Below are positions 20,234 through 31,837 of a stretch of 57,490 nt of DNA, piece after piece. Source of the DNA: Myxococcales bacterium. GTDB lineage: Bacteria; Myxococcota_A; Polyangia; Haliangiales; Haliangiaceae. A program made the translations under genes and the position numbers. Below the pieces are notes generated by a model, which did no database searches, was not told where the DNA came from, and was given only the letters and a program-made list of their open reading frames with translations. Location: assembly GCA_947483555.1 (NCBI GenBank), contig CANKMW010000059.1, positions 1-57,490 of the forward strand, given 5' to 3'. The stretch's first letter is position 1, and every line of letters starts with the position of its first letter.

Positions 20234-20314
20234 CAAGCCCGTTCACCCTGAGCGAGCCGCGAAGCGGCCCCTTCGACTCGCCGCTTCGCGGCTCGCTCAG
20301 GGTGAACGGGCTTG
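20234..20314. repeat. Perfect 35-bp inverted repeat (full palindromic repeat pair)
   Basis: Left arm 20234-20268 (starts CAAGCCCGTTCACCCTGAGC) and right arm 20280-20314 are exact reverse complements, with an 11-base spacer CCCTTCGACTC. The arm carries its own small hairpin GCCGC-GAA-GCGGC. It sits directly after the bactofilin stop codon and would form a very stable stem in its transcript, so it may also act as terminator or mRNA end stabiliser. Confidence 0.9.
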
Positions 20315-20315
20315 G

Positions 20316-20753
20316 TTACTTCACCGGCTTGGGGGCGTCGACGGGCTTCACCGCCGCCGGCGCCGCAGCCACCGCCGGGCCGGCCGCGGGCTTGCCGGCG
20401 AGCACGCCCTCCATGAACGATCGGCCCTCGAACACGACGCCCTTCTCGATCTGCAGCGACGGCGTGTGCAGGTCGCCCTTCACCCGGCCCGGCGCGACCA
20501 CCTCGATGCCGCGCTTGGCGCGCACGTTGCCGACCAGCGTGCCCTGGATGATGATCTCGCCGATATCGATCTCGGCCTCGACGTGCGCCCCCTCGCCGAT
20601 GATGAGCACGTCATCGGAGAACACGGCGCCCTTGAGCTTGCCGTCGATGCGGACCGTACCCTCGAAGGTGAGCTTGCCTTCGAAGGTGGTGCCGCGCCCG
20701 AGGAGGGTCGAGATCTCGCTGACGATACCTTCGCGCCGTGCCGGAGCCGTCAT
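20316..20753 (-). CDS. Bactofilin
   Basis: 145 residues. The central part is the right-handed beta-helix of bactofilins, with regular short strands: GTTFEGKLTFEGTVRIDGKL, KGAVFSDDVLIIGEGAHVEA, EIDIGEIIIQGTLVGNVRA, KRGIEVVAPGRVKGDL, HTPSLQIEKGVVFEG. Short N-terminal and a Pro/Ala C-terminal tail (about 118-145). Bactofilins polymerise without nucleotide into membrane-bound filaments that position envelope enzymes or ParABS/chromosome ends; in Myxococcus they do both. Ends just before the 35-bp inverted repeat; starts 17 bases downstream of the PEGA kinase, so they are likely co-transcribed. Confidence 0.92.
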   Translation of the reverse strand: MTAPARREGIVSEISTLLGRGTTFEGKLTFEGTVRIDGKLKGAVFSDDVLIIGEGAHVEAEIDIGEIIIQGTLVGNVRAKRGIEVVAPGRVKGDLHTPSLQIEKGVVFEGRSFMEGVLAGKPAAGPAVAAAPAAVKPVDAPKPVK

Positions 20754-20770
20754 GGGATCCGCACCGTATC

Positions 20771-23440
<2,670 letters not shown>

Positions 23441-23451
23441 GTGCCCTCCGC

Positions 23452-24474
<1,023 letters not shown>

Positions 24475-24501
24475 AGACCCCTCAGCGGCCAAGTGGCGTC
24501 G

Positions 24502-24507
24502 ATTCTA
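24502..24507 (-). promoter_or_regulatory. Possible -10 box for the HATPase gene
   Basis: Minus strand TAGAAT with a poor -35 (TGGAAC) 17 bases upstream. A start near 24495 would fit the TTG at 24474 rather than the one at 24492. Confidence 0.3.
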
Positions 24508-24583
24508 ACGAGATCCGGCCCACGGTTCCAGGCGACCGGGCTCCCGAGTGGAGGCTCCGGGGCCGGATGTGAGACAGTGGGGC

Positions 24584-25018
24584 ATGGTCGGAGTGCCTCT
24601 CGGCGCTGCGCAGGACAAGCCGGCCAAGCCCCGCATCCTGGTCGTCGACGACGAGCCCGACATGCTCGACTTCATCGAGCGGGTCACCAGGCGTCGGTTC
24701 GAGGTCACCCGGTGCGCCAACGGTGAGGACGCCCTCGCCTTGCTCGGCGAGCGAGCGTTCGACGTGCTCATCACCGACCACAAGATGCCGCGCATGACCG
24801 GCCTCGAGCTCCTCGACCGCCTGGGCGACCGCCACCCAAGGATGGTGCGCGTGCTGCTGTCCGGCTACACCGACGTGCCCGAGGTCAGTCGCGCCGGCGC
24901 CAGCGGTCGCGTCCACCATTACGTGCTCAAGCCGGTCGACTCGCGGGCCCTGCTGGCCGGGATCGACCACGCCTACCAGGTTCGCGACGGCGTGCTGCCG
25001 TTCGCCAACCAGGACTGA
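24584..25018 (+). CDS. Single-domain response regulator
   Basis: 144 residues from ATG 24584 (a GTG at 24548 is possible). A receiver domain (about 17-130) has VVDDEPDMLDF with the acidic pair, the phosphorylated Asp in VLITDHKMPRMTG, VLLSGYTD (Ser/Thr switch) and YVLKPVD with the conserved Lys. The HKMPRMTGLELL and LKPVD forms resemble receivers of RpfG/HD-GYP-type or STK-linked regulators, but there is no output domain. It is divergent from the HATPase gene and could signal by binding. Convergent with the TonB-dependent receptor. Confidence 0.85.
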   Translation: MVGVPLGAAQDKPAKPRILVVDDEPDMLDFIERVTRRRFEVTRCANGEDALALLGERAFDVLITDHKMPRMTGLELLDRLGDRHPRMVRVLLSGYTDVPEVSRAGASGRVHHYVLKPVDSRALLAGIDHAYQVRDGVLPFANQD

Positions 25019-25031
25019 CACCCCGTTCACC

Positions 25032-25073
25032 CCCGTTCACCCTGAGCGAGCCGCGAAGCGGCGAGTCGAAGGG
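25032..25073. repeat. Palindromic repeat between convergent genes
   Basis: CCCGTTCACCCTGAGCGAG, CCGCGAAGCGG, CGAGTCGAAGGG, preceded by an extra CCCGTTCAC. It lies in the short gap between the response regulator and the TonB receptor 3' ends, where it could stop both transcripts. Confidence 0.85.
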
Positions 25074-25081
25074 TTCAGGGC

Positions 25082-27577
25082 TCAGGGCGTGTACGTCGCG
25101 CTGACGTAGACGCGCCAGTCCTCCCACGGGTTGGGCAGCATCTCGAAGCGCGGCTCGTAGTCGAAGAACGCGTCGGGCTGGTAGTAGCGGGCGTTGAACG
25201 CGTTGAACACGGTGCCCCGGATCGACAGCTTCTCCATCGGCGTCAGGGTCAAGCCCAGGCTCAGATCGGCGGCCGGCGGCAGGCGGTCGAGGACCAGATC
25301 GGTCGGGTTGACCCGCAGCGGACCGGCGACATCGGTGGTGTTGTTGGTGACGGTGCCCGGGATCGCGGCGTCCATGTCGTAGCCGTAGTCGCGGTGCTCG
25401 ACGAGGCGGTTGGGATCTTCCATCGCCCCGACCACGCGCACGTCCGTGAACATCGACAACCGGTCGTCGATGACGTTGAAGATCCCGGCGAGGTGAAACA
25501 TGTGCTCGGGGAACGACTTGTGCACCCCCTTGTCGCGGGTGTTGATCTGCAAGAACGTGTAGGCCAGCTCGATGCGGTGGCCGCCCTGCACGTAGAGCTT
25601 GGCCAGCGCCTCGGTCGAGTGCATGGCGCGATCGGCGGTGTTCTCGTAGCGCCCCGACACGATCTGGATGAGGTCGGTCAGCTTGGTGTACGAGTAGTCG
25701 ACGCGAAACGAGAGCTCGCGGATCCGGCGGTCACCCTTGAAGATACGGGCGTTGACCTCGGCCTGCGCCGCCTGAGAGGTCTCGACCCGGAGGTTGGTGT
25801 CGCCGTCGATCACGACGGCCTCGCCGTTCGAGGCCACGTTGTTGAACACCGGGGGACGGAAGCCCTCGGCGTAGTTGAGCTTGAGGTGCCAGGCCGGGAT
25901 GAAGTTCCACACCGCGGTCCCCGAGAACAGCCGGGTCAGGGGATAGCTCTGGCTGCTCAGCGAGCTCGGGGCGAGCTGCAGGCGGGCGCCAGCGTCGAGG
26001 ATGAGCTTCTTGTTCGGCCGCCACTGCGGGTTGACGTACACGCCGCCGACGGTGCGGTCGGCCGGGAACGCGAACGTGAGCGGGCAGCCGGCGACGATCC
26101 GCGACGTCGGGACCGCGGCGTCGGGATCGGGCTCCCGCGGACACGGCAGCGGCAAGCGGTCGAGCACGTAGGGGGCGATGAACTCGGCCTGGATGCCGTC
26201 GCCCTGGCGCGAGCGGTCGACGTTGTTGGGCGCGAACTCGTGGAACGCCTCGGCGCCGTAGTTGAGGCGGATGTTCGACGGTAGCTCGAAGTCACCATCA
26301 TAGCCGCCGCCGACGCGGTAGCTGGTGGCGTCGAACTTGAACGCCAGACCGCCCTCGAGCAGCTGCGGGATCGGCGACAGGATGCCGAGCTGCGGGAACG
26401 CGCGCACGAACTGGATGCCGTAGGCCTTGAGGTTGACGCCGGCCTTGCCGCCGTCGGTGCGCGCCTTGAACTCGGCCACCACGTAGCGATCGAAGAAGTT
26501 GAGCTGGTTGTCGCGGGACCGCTTGCCGGTGTCGAGGCAGAAGTCGCTGGGGTCGAACTCCGGTGTGCCCGGGACGTCGGCGCAATTCACGTCCTCGGGC
26601 AGATCCTTGCGGGCCACGAAGCCGGGAAACCCGAGGGGCGCATGACGCTCGACGATCGGCACCTGGGCCCGAAGCTGGAACTTGCCGATGCTGAACTTGG
26701 CGAAGAAGTTGAACAGGTGGCTGCGTTCTGGATCCGCGGTGGTCAGCGGCCCGTAGAACATCACCGAGTTGGGTTGCGGCAGCGGCGCCGAGAACATGTG
26801 GAGCGGCATCTCGAAGCCGGGCCCGACATAGGTCTCGAACGCCGTGTGCACGAACAGCTTGGCCTTGCCCTTCATCAGATCGGGCAGACCGGCCATCACG
26901 TAGGCGCGGCCGTTCTTGCGGTCGCCGTTGCCGTCGCCGATCTGGCCGCCGACCTCGATGCCGTCGACATCCTCGGCGTCCTTGGTGATGATGTTGACCA
27001 CGCCGAGGAACGAGTTGGCGCCCCACAGGACGCCGCCAGGGCCGGTGATGACCTCGATGCGCTTGATGGTCTCCATCGGCTGCAGGCGCTGGAAGGTCGC
27101 CATGTTGAAGTACGGATCGAACAGCGACACCGAGTCGTGCAGCAACTGCACCGCCTGCGCCGTACCGCGCACCGACACGGTCGGGAACTGGCTGTGGATC
27201 AGCCCGGTGCGCATGTAGCCCGGGACGGTGTCGAGGACCTGATCGAAGCTCTGGAACTGACGATCCCGGATCTCGTCGGCCGTGATGACCGTGACGATGA
27301 CCGGCGCCTCCTGCACCGTGGTGACGCCCTTGGCCGCGCTCTGGACCACGTTGGCCAGGTCGAGCTGATCGTCGGGTCCGGTGGCACCGTCGGTGGGCCC
27401 GGTGGTCTCCATCACGACCGTGGGGACCTCGATATCGATCGGCCCCGCCGCCGGCTGCGCGGCCGCCGGCACCGCGGCGGCGGCCAGGAGCATCGCCGCG
27501 AACAGCCCCCGGTTGGTCCTGAGCGAGGCCGCCAAGCGGCCGGGTCGAAGGACGCGCATCGCTGGTGTCGTCCTCAT
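25082..27577 (-). CDS. TonB-dependent outer-membrane receptor
   Basis: 831 residues. The start is ATG 27577, fixed by the ATGA overlap with the upstream stop. Signal peptide about 1-40 (ending VPAAAQ), with a repeat-derived N-region. Plug domain: VPTVVMETTG (TonB-box-like), VIVTVITADEIRDRQFQSFD, VPGYMRTG, VSVRGTAQ, RIEVITGPGGVLWGANSFLGVVNIITK. The remaining about 600 residues form the barrel, ending DWRVYVSATYTP. It would take up an iron complex, vitamin B12, a sugar or similar substrate, using TonB energy; there is nothing to fix the substrate. Last gene of the envelope transcript. Confidence 0.93.
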   Translation of the reverse strand: MRTTPAMRVLRPGRLAASLRTNRGLFAAMLLAAAAVPAAAQPAAGPIDIEVPTVVMETTGPTDGATGPDDQLDLANVVQSAAKGVTTVQEAPVIVTVITADEIRDRQFQSFDQVLDTVPGYMRTGLIHSQFPTVSVRGTAQAVQLLHDSVSLFDPYFNMATFQRLQPMETIKRIEVITGPGGVLWGANSFLGVVNIITKDAEDVDGIEVGGQIGDGNGDRKNGRAYVMAGLPDLMKGKAKLFVHTAFETYVGPGFEMPLHMFSAPLPQPNSVMFYGPLTTADPERSHLFNFFAKFSIGKFQLRAQVPIVERHAPLGFPGFVARKDLPEDVNCADVPGTPEFDPSDFCLDTGKRSRDNQLNFFDRYVVAEFKARTDGGKAGVNLKAYGIQFVRAFPQLGILSPIPQLLEGGLAFKFDATSYRVGGGYDGDFELPSNIRLNYGAEAFHEFAPNNVDRSRQGDGIQAEFIAPYVLDRLPLPCPREPDPDAAVPTSRIVAGCPLTFAFPADRTVGGVYVNPQWRPNKKLILDAGARLQLAPSSLSSQSYPLTRLFSGTAVWNFIPAWHLKLNYAEGFRPPVFNNVASNGEAVVIDGDTNLRVETSQAAQAEVNARIFKGDRRIRELSFRVDYSYTKLTDLIQIVSGRYENTADRAMHSTEALAKLYVQGGHRIELAYTFLQINTRDKGVHKSFPEHMFHLAGIFNVIDDRLSMFTDVRVVGAMEDPNRLVEHRDYGYDMDAAIPGTVTNNTTDVAGPLRVNPTDLVLDRLPPAADLSLGLTLTPMEKLSIRGTVFNAFNARYYQPDAFFDYEPRFEMLPNPWEDWRVYVSATYTP
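27516..27553. repeat. Palindromic repeat inside the TonB-receptor signal region
   Basis: GTCCTGAGCGAGGCCGCCAAG, then CGGCCGGGTCGAAGGAC: a diverged copy of the repeat family, read in frame on the minus strand as VLRPGRLAASLRT. There is no other start codon between it and the hydrophobic core that gives a normal signal peptide. Confidence 0.7.
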
Positions 27578-29553
27578 GGCGTCCTCTGCTGCGCCTTGAT
27601 GAAGTCGGCGCGGTCGTTGAGCACGTCGGTCGGCGGGTTGGATCCCAGCGGGCGATCCGAGCCGAGGCCGACCGCACCGGTGAGCTGCGGCGCCGGCACG
27701 CCCTGGCTGGTCAGATAGCCGAAGATGGCGTCGGCGCGCTTCTGGCTGCTGGTCTTGTCCTTCTTCTTCTGTTCGGCGATCACCCGCGCCACCTTCGACC
27801 GGGTGCCGAGCGCGACGTGGACCTCGATGCGGACCGACAGGCCCTTGTCCTTGATGATCGCCGCGATCTGGCCGAGGATGATCTTCGAGGCCGGGGTCAG
27901 GTTGGCGGTGGTGCCGGTGAACTCGACGCGGTTGCCGCGCAGGTCGATGCGGTCGGCGGCCTCGATCGGGCCGGTGGTGGTGCGCACGTCGGGGCAACCG
28001 TCGTCGTCGTCGACGCCGTTGACGGTCTCGGGGTCGTTGGGACACTTGTCGGTCTTGTCGGCGAAGCCGTCACCGTCGTTGTCCTCGTCGCCGCAGCCGT
28101 CGTCGTCCTCGAAGCCGTCGACGTCCTCGGGATCGTCGGGGCAGCGATCGGCGACGTCGGGGATGGTGTCGCCGTCGTTGTCGCGCTCGGGACAGCCATC
28201 CTCGTCCTGGAAGGTGTCGCGATCCTCGGGCTCGTCGACGCAGCGGTCGTCGATGTCGATCACGCCGTCGCCGTCGTTGTCGAGATCGGGGCAGCCGTCG
28301 TCGTCCTGATAGCCGTCGTTGTCCTCGGCGTCCTCGGGACATCCGTCGCTCAGATCGGGCAGACCGTCGCCGTCCTTGTCGCCGCGACCGACGCGGGCCT
28401 CGCTCTCGGGCTGCGGCGACCAGGTCACGCCGACCATGGCGCGGAAGTCGTCACCGCGGGCACCGAGCACGCCGGCCGAACCGGCCAGGGTCGCGGTCAT
28501 GTGCGGGTTCATGCGGTAGTAGAGACCGCCGACCCCGTAGGCGGCGAGGTCGCCCTTGCCGGCGTCGCTGGCGTAGTCGGTGTCGCCGAGCGCGCTGCAG
28601 TTGCGTCCGTCGAACACGGTGCACGAGCCGTAGCCGACGGCGTCGGGCAAGGGCACCAGCCCGACCGCCTCGGCGGCGAGGACGAAGGACGGCGACAGCT
28701 CGAACAGCCCGCCGACGCCGACGATGGCCTCGGAGCGCACGTCGAGCACCGCCAGCGCGGCCTCGTCCATGGTCACCATGTCGGTGATCACGACGTCGTT
28801 GTCGTAGGCCTCGAGCACGGTGCGCTGCCGGATGCGGGCGCCGAGGTTGGCGACCAGCTTGGTGGCGTGCAGCCGATCGAAGCGGTAGTCGACCGCCAGC
28901 CGCGGCTCGAAGACCAGATTGCGGTCGCCGAGGAACATCTCGTCCTCGCCGAACGGCAACACCACGGTGCCGATCACCGTCGCCGCCAGCTTGGGGCCGT
29001 CGATGACCTGATACTTGGCGCCGACGCGGACGTCGAGCGGTCCCGAGCGACCCTGGGGCTCGTAGTTGCCCGACTGATCGATGTTGGACAGGTCGCGCAG
29101 CGAGATGAGGCCGGTCGACGCCGTCTCCTCGCCGGGCACGAAGCGGGCCCGGACGCCGTACCCGGGCCCGGGATCGGTGCGGTAGACGGCGGTGGCCAGG
29201 CCGATCGCGACCTTCTTGGTGACCGAGAAGCCGAACGCCATGTCGAGCGTCAGCGTGTAGTTGAGGACGTTGTCGACCCCGGCGGCGCCGATGCCCGGCA
29301 CCTCGACGTCGAGCGGCCCCTTGGCGAAGCCGAGCAGCATCTTCCACGACAGGTCGCGCTTGGTGGCCAGCCGGGCGCCCTCGAGCGAGAACACGCCGCT
29401 GCCGTCGTACGAGGGGCGAAACAGCGCCGCGTCGACGCCGCTGGTCGGTTCGGCGTGGACGACCGCCGGGATCGCCAGCGCCAGCAGGGCGCCGGCGAGC
29501 AGGTTCTTGCGGCCGAGGCCGCGGCCGAGGCTAGTGGTGGTGGTCAGGGACAC
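27574..29553 (-). CDS. OmpA-like protein with thrombospondin type 3 repeats
   Basis: 659 residues. Signal peptide ends IPAVVHA (about residue 34). An N-terminal beta-barrel-like region (about 40-390; PSFVLAAEAVGL, LAAYGVGGLYYRM) is followed by four to five calcium-binding TSP3 units (GDKDGDGLPDLSDGCPED, DNDGDGVIDIDDRCVDEPED, DNDGDTIPDVADRCPDDPED, DNDGDGFADKTDKCPNDPE) and a C-terminal OmpA-type domain (FTGTTANLTPASKIILGQIA..., SSQKRADAIFGYL). The usual Asp in the T-D-x-x-G motif is replaced (EVHVALG), while the late Arg (NDRADF) stays, so peptidoglycan binding may be weak. Starts within the previous gene (10-base overlap), ends in ATGA with the TonB receptor. Confidence 0.9.
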   Translation of the reverse strand: MSLTTTTSLGRGLGRKNLLAGALLALAIPAVVHAEPTSGVDAALFRPSYDGSGVFSLEGARLATKRDLSWKMLLGFAKGPLDVEVPGIGAAGVDNVLNYTLTLDMAFGFSVTKKVAIGLATAVYRTDPGPGYGVRARFVPGEETASTGLISLRDLSNIDQSGNYEPQGRSGPLDVRVGAKYQVIDGPKLAATVIGTVVLPFGEDEMFLGDRNLVFEPRLAVDYRFDRLHATKLVANLGARIRQRTVLEAYDNDVVITDMVTMDEAALAVLDVRSEAIVGVGGLFELSPSFVLAAEAVGLVPLPDAVGYGSCTVFDGRNCSALGDTDYASDAGKGDLAAYGVGGLYYRMNPHMTATLAGSAGVLGARGDDFRAMVGVTWSPQPESEARVGRGDKDGDGLPDLSDGCPEDAEDNDGYQDDDGCPDLDNDGDGVIDIDDRCVDEPEDRDTFQDEDGCPERDNDGDTIPDVADRCPDDPEDVDGFEDDDGCGDEDNDGDGFADKTDKCPNDPETVNGVDDDDGCPDVRTTTGPIEAADRIDLRGNRVEFTGTTANLTPASKIILGQIAAIIKDKGLSVRIEVHVALGTRSKVARVIAEQKKKDKTSSQKRADAIFGYLTSQGVPAPQLTGAVGLGSDRPLGSNPPTDVLNDRADFIKAQQRTP

Positions 29554-30635
29554 ATGGCACCTGCGGCAGTCTCGGCTTCCTTGATCTGCACGAAGCTGAC
29601 CCCCGGGATCGATGCCGCCAGGTTACTGGGCCAGATGCAGCCCGAGGGCTCGGCACCGAGGCCGTCGTGGGCGATGGGCGTGGCGGAGTTGACGACCACG
29701 GCGGTGCCGTTGGCGCCGGTCCGGTCCTGCGCCGGCGCGATCGTCGTGCGCATCGCGTTGGTGTCGCTGAAGTAGTAGTCGTCGGGGGGGATGAGCGCGC
29801 CGCTGCGGCGGACCTGGACGCCGGGCCGCGGCTGGTCCTGGTAGTGGAAGATGATCGCCAGCACACCGCGCTCGGAGAAGGTCATGCCGGCCAGGCCGGC
29901 GCTGGTGGTCCACAGCTGATCGGTCGTGATCCGGGTGACATAGGCGCGGAACTCGCGTCCCGGCGACGCGAAGGCGTTGGAGGTCGCCACGCCGGTCAAG
30001 CGGTGGGTCACCGGGGCGCCGGCGGCGTCGTCGACCGCGATGCCGAGGAATCCGAAGGTGGCCCGGGTCAGGTTGTGGCCGCGGTAGCGGTTGCATCCAT
30101 CCTGGTAGACCCCGCCCTCGGGCGCGATCGCGATCGCTCCCTGCGGGTTCATCGCGAAGTCGAGCGCATCGAAGAAGCGCAGACGGAGCGAGCACGGCCC
30201 GTCGGTCGTTGGCGCCATGCACTGCATGGTCGGATTCGCGACCGCCTCCGCGAGGGGCTGATCGGTCTCGGTGTCCCAGACCCGACCGCACAGCGTCGCC
30301 TTGCCGGCGTCGGGCGCCGCGCAGGGGATCTCGCTGTTGCAGCCACCGCCGGTGCCGACGCAGGTCGTGATGCCGGTCTGCTGATCGAACTCTTCCCGGC
30401 TGGTCTCGAGATCGCATTCGGTCGGGGTCTCGACCTCGCAGTGGACGCCGTCGGGCGCGAGCACCGTGCCCGGCCCACAGGTGGCGTCGTTGGTGGCGAT
30501 GTCCGCTTCGCAGACCCCGTCCCGCTCGACGGTGCCCTGACCGCATTCGATCGTCGAACAGCTCACGTTGACCAGGCCCGCCACGGCGGCGAATCCGGTG
30601 GCAGCGAGCGAGAGTCCAAGGTGGGTGCGCATCAT
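29544..30635 (-). CDS. Cys-rich lipoprotein
   Basis: 363 residues. Signal peptide with lipobox VNVSC (C26); TAGGAGCCT precedes the ATG. The first 100 mature residues are Cys-rich (IECGQGTVERDGVCEADI, ATCGPGTVLAPDGVHCEVE, TECDLETS), giving repeated CG.GT...G..C units also seen in myxobacterial surface lipoproteins. The following region (CGRVWDTETDQPLAEA...) resembles a carboxypeptidase-regulatory-like beta domain with VYQDGCNRYRGHNLTR. Probably outer-membrane anchored. It overlaps the OmpA/TSP3 gene by 10 bases and follows another lipoprotein by 6 bases. Confidence 0.8.
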   Translation of the reverse strand: MMRTHLGLSLAATGFAAVAGLVNVSCSTIECGQGTVERDGVCEADIATNDATCGPGTVLAPDGVHCEVETPTECDLETSREEFDQQTGITTCVGTGGGCNSEIPCAAPDAGKATLCGRVWDTETDQPLAEAVANPTMQCMAPTTDGPCSLRLRFFDALDFAMNPQGAIAIAPEGGVYQDGCNRYRGHNLTRATFGFLGIAVDDAAGAPVTHRLTGVATSNAFASPGREFRAYVTRITTDQLWTTSAGLAGMTFSERGVLAIIFHYQDQPRPGVQVRRSGALIPPDDYYFSDTNAMRTTIAPAQDRTGANGTAVVVNSATPIAHDGLGAEPSGCIWPSNLAASIPGVSFVQIKEAETAAGAMCP

Positions 30636-30641
30636 AGGCTC

Positions 30642-31730
30642 CTAGAAGTGGACGTCGTCGTCGCCGAGGTTGGGGAACACGGCCAGCTCGCCGCGGATGG
30701 TGCGCGAGTTGAGGTTGCGCAGGGTCGCGTTGACCACGCCGCGGGTGATGTGCTCGGAGCGCCCGAACAGATACGGCTGACCGATCTCGCTCTCCATGCC
30801 GGCTGGCGCGTCAGGCTGGCCGTCGCCGTTCAGGTCCTTGTACTGCCAGTTCACGGTGTAGGCGTCGTGGCCGACCAGGTTCTCGTCGACGTAGATACCC
30901 GCGCCACCGACGAACCCGTCGTTGACCGGGTTCATGCCCTCGACCATGCCGTAGAAGTTGCCGTTGAGCGGCAGGGTGTAGACCTTGTCCGAGCCCTCGT
31001 AGAAGTCTTCGCCGGCGATCACCCACAGCTGCCTGCACAGGCGCAGGCGCAGCGCGTTGGAGGCGTCGTCGAAGCAGGTCGGGTGCGGCAGATCGGTCAG
31101 ACCCGGGTTGGTCTCCGCGCAACCGGTCGGGCCGACCGGCGCGGTGGCCGGGTACAGGAAATCCTCGCGCCCGGGTTCGACGGTGGCGTCGGTGCTGGCC
31201 ACCGCCTTGAGCTCGTTCTCGAGGCGCGGCAGGAGCTCCATGCGGCGGTCGGCGGTGAGCACGTCGACGGCGTCGTTGTAGGGTACCAGCGGATCGAACG
31301 GATTGGTCACCCCGAGCTCGACACGGATCTTGGCCGCGACCTGGGTGACGTGGATGCCCGGAAACCGCGATCCCTCGACGTCGATGAAGCACGGCGAGGC
31401 GCGGTCGATCAGCTTGCGGACCTCGAAGCGCTGGACCTCGAACACGAACGCCTGCCGCACCAGCGGCTCGCCGTTCATGTCGAGGTCGGGACGGCCGTTG
31501 CCATCCTCGTCGTAGTACTCGAAGTCCGTGGCGTAGAGCGTGAAGAAGGTGTCGGCCGGCGGCTGCTCGGGCTGCGGCGTCGTTCCGCGGTCGGCCGCGG
31601 TCTGCATGGCCTCCGCAAAGTCGAACTCGAGGTTCGACCCCGAGTTCGGCTCGATGAAGCAGCCGGGTAGACACGACACCGCCATGACGAGGCCGGGCCA
31701 GTGACGGCACACGGCGCTTTGGTAACCCAT
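30642..31730 (-). CDS. Lipoprotein (hypothetical)
   Basis: 362 residues from ATG 31730, placed after GAGGGGGAACC and giving signal MGYQSAVCRHWPGLVMAV with lipobox CLPGC (C24). The mature part contains calcium-type loops (DEDGNGRPDLDMNGEP, DLNGDGQPDAPAG), FEVQRFEVRKLIDRASPCFIDVEG and GMVEGMNPVNDGFVGGAGIYVDEN. No enzyme motif is seen. EF-hand-like DxDGNG loops suggest Ca binding. First gene of the second envelope transcription unit, with its own promoter upstream. Confidence 0.75.
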   Translation of the reverse strand: MGYQSAVCRHWPGLVMAVSCLPGCFIEPNSGSNLEFDFAEAMQTAADRGTTPQPEQPPADTFFTLYATDFEYYDEDGNGRPDLDMNGEPLVRQAFVFEVQRFEVRKLIDRASPCFIDVEGSRFPGIHVTQVAAKIRVELGVTNPFDPLVPYNDAVDVLTADRRMELLPRLENELKAVASTDATVEPGREDFLYPATAPVGPTGCAETNPGLTDLPHPTCFDDASNALRLRLCRQLWVIAGEDFYEGSDKVYTLPLNGNFYGMVEGMNPVNDGFVGGAGIYVDENLVGHDAYTVNWQYKDLNGDGQPDAPAGMESEIGQPYLFGRSEHITRGVVNATLRNLNSRTIRGELAVFPNLGDDDVHF

Positions 31731-31775
31731 GCGCTTGGTTCCCCCTCGATCGCCCAGGGCGACCGGACGAAAAAA

Positions 31776-31805
31776 ATGATAGCCGGGCAACAGTTGCGGA
31801 GTCAA
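31776..31805 (-). promoter_or_regulatory. Promoter for lipoprotein/OmpA/TonB transcript
   Basis: Minus strand TTGACT (31805-31800), 18-base spacer, TATCAT (31781-31776), directly followed by a run of T. It lies in the 107-base gap after the FadL-like gene. Confidence 0.6.
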
Positions 31806-31837
31806 CGCGGGGGGATCACAGTCGGCCGGCGGCGCTT

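Noticed and set aside
20195..20315. Riboswitch-like structure after the bactofilin gene
   Set aside because: It is fully explained by the palindromic repeat pair; no conserved aptamer bases are recognised.
25082..28045. Longer TonB-receptor start upstream of 27577
   Set aside because: That part is a shadow of the OmpA/TSP3 gene; ATGA overlap and signal peptide fix the start.
28000..28400. CRISPR-like or satellite repeats
   Set aside because: They encode the TSP3 DxDxDG calcium repeats; differing DNA and coding context explain the periodicity.
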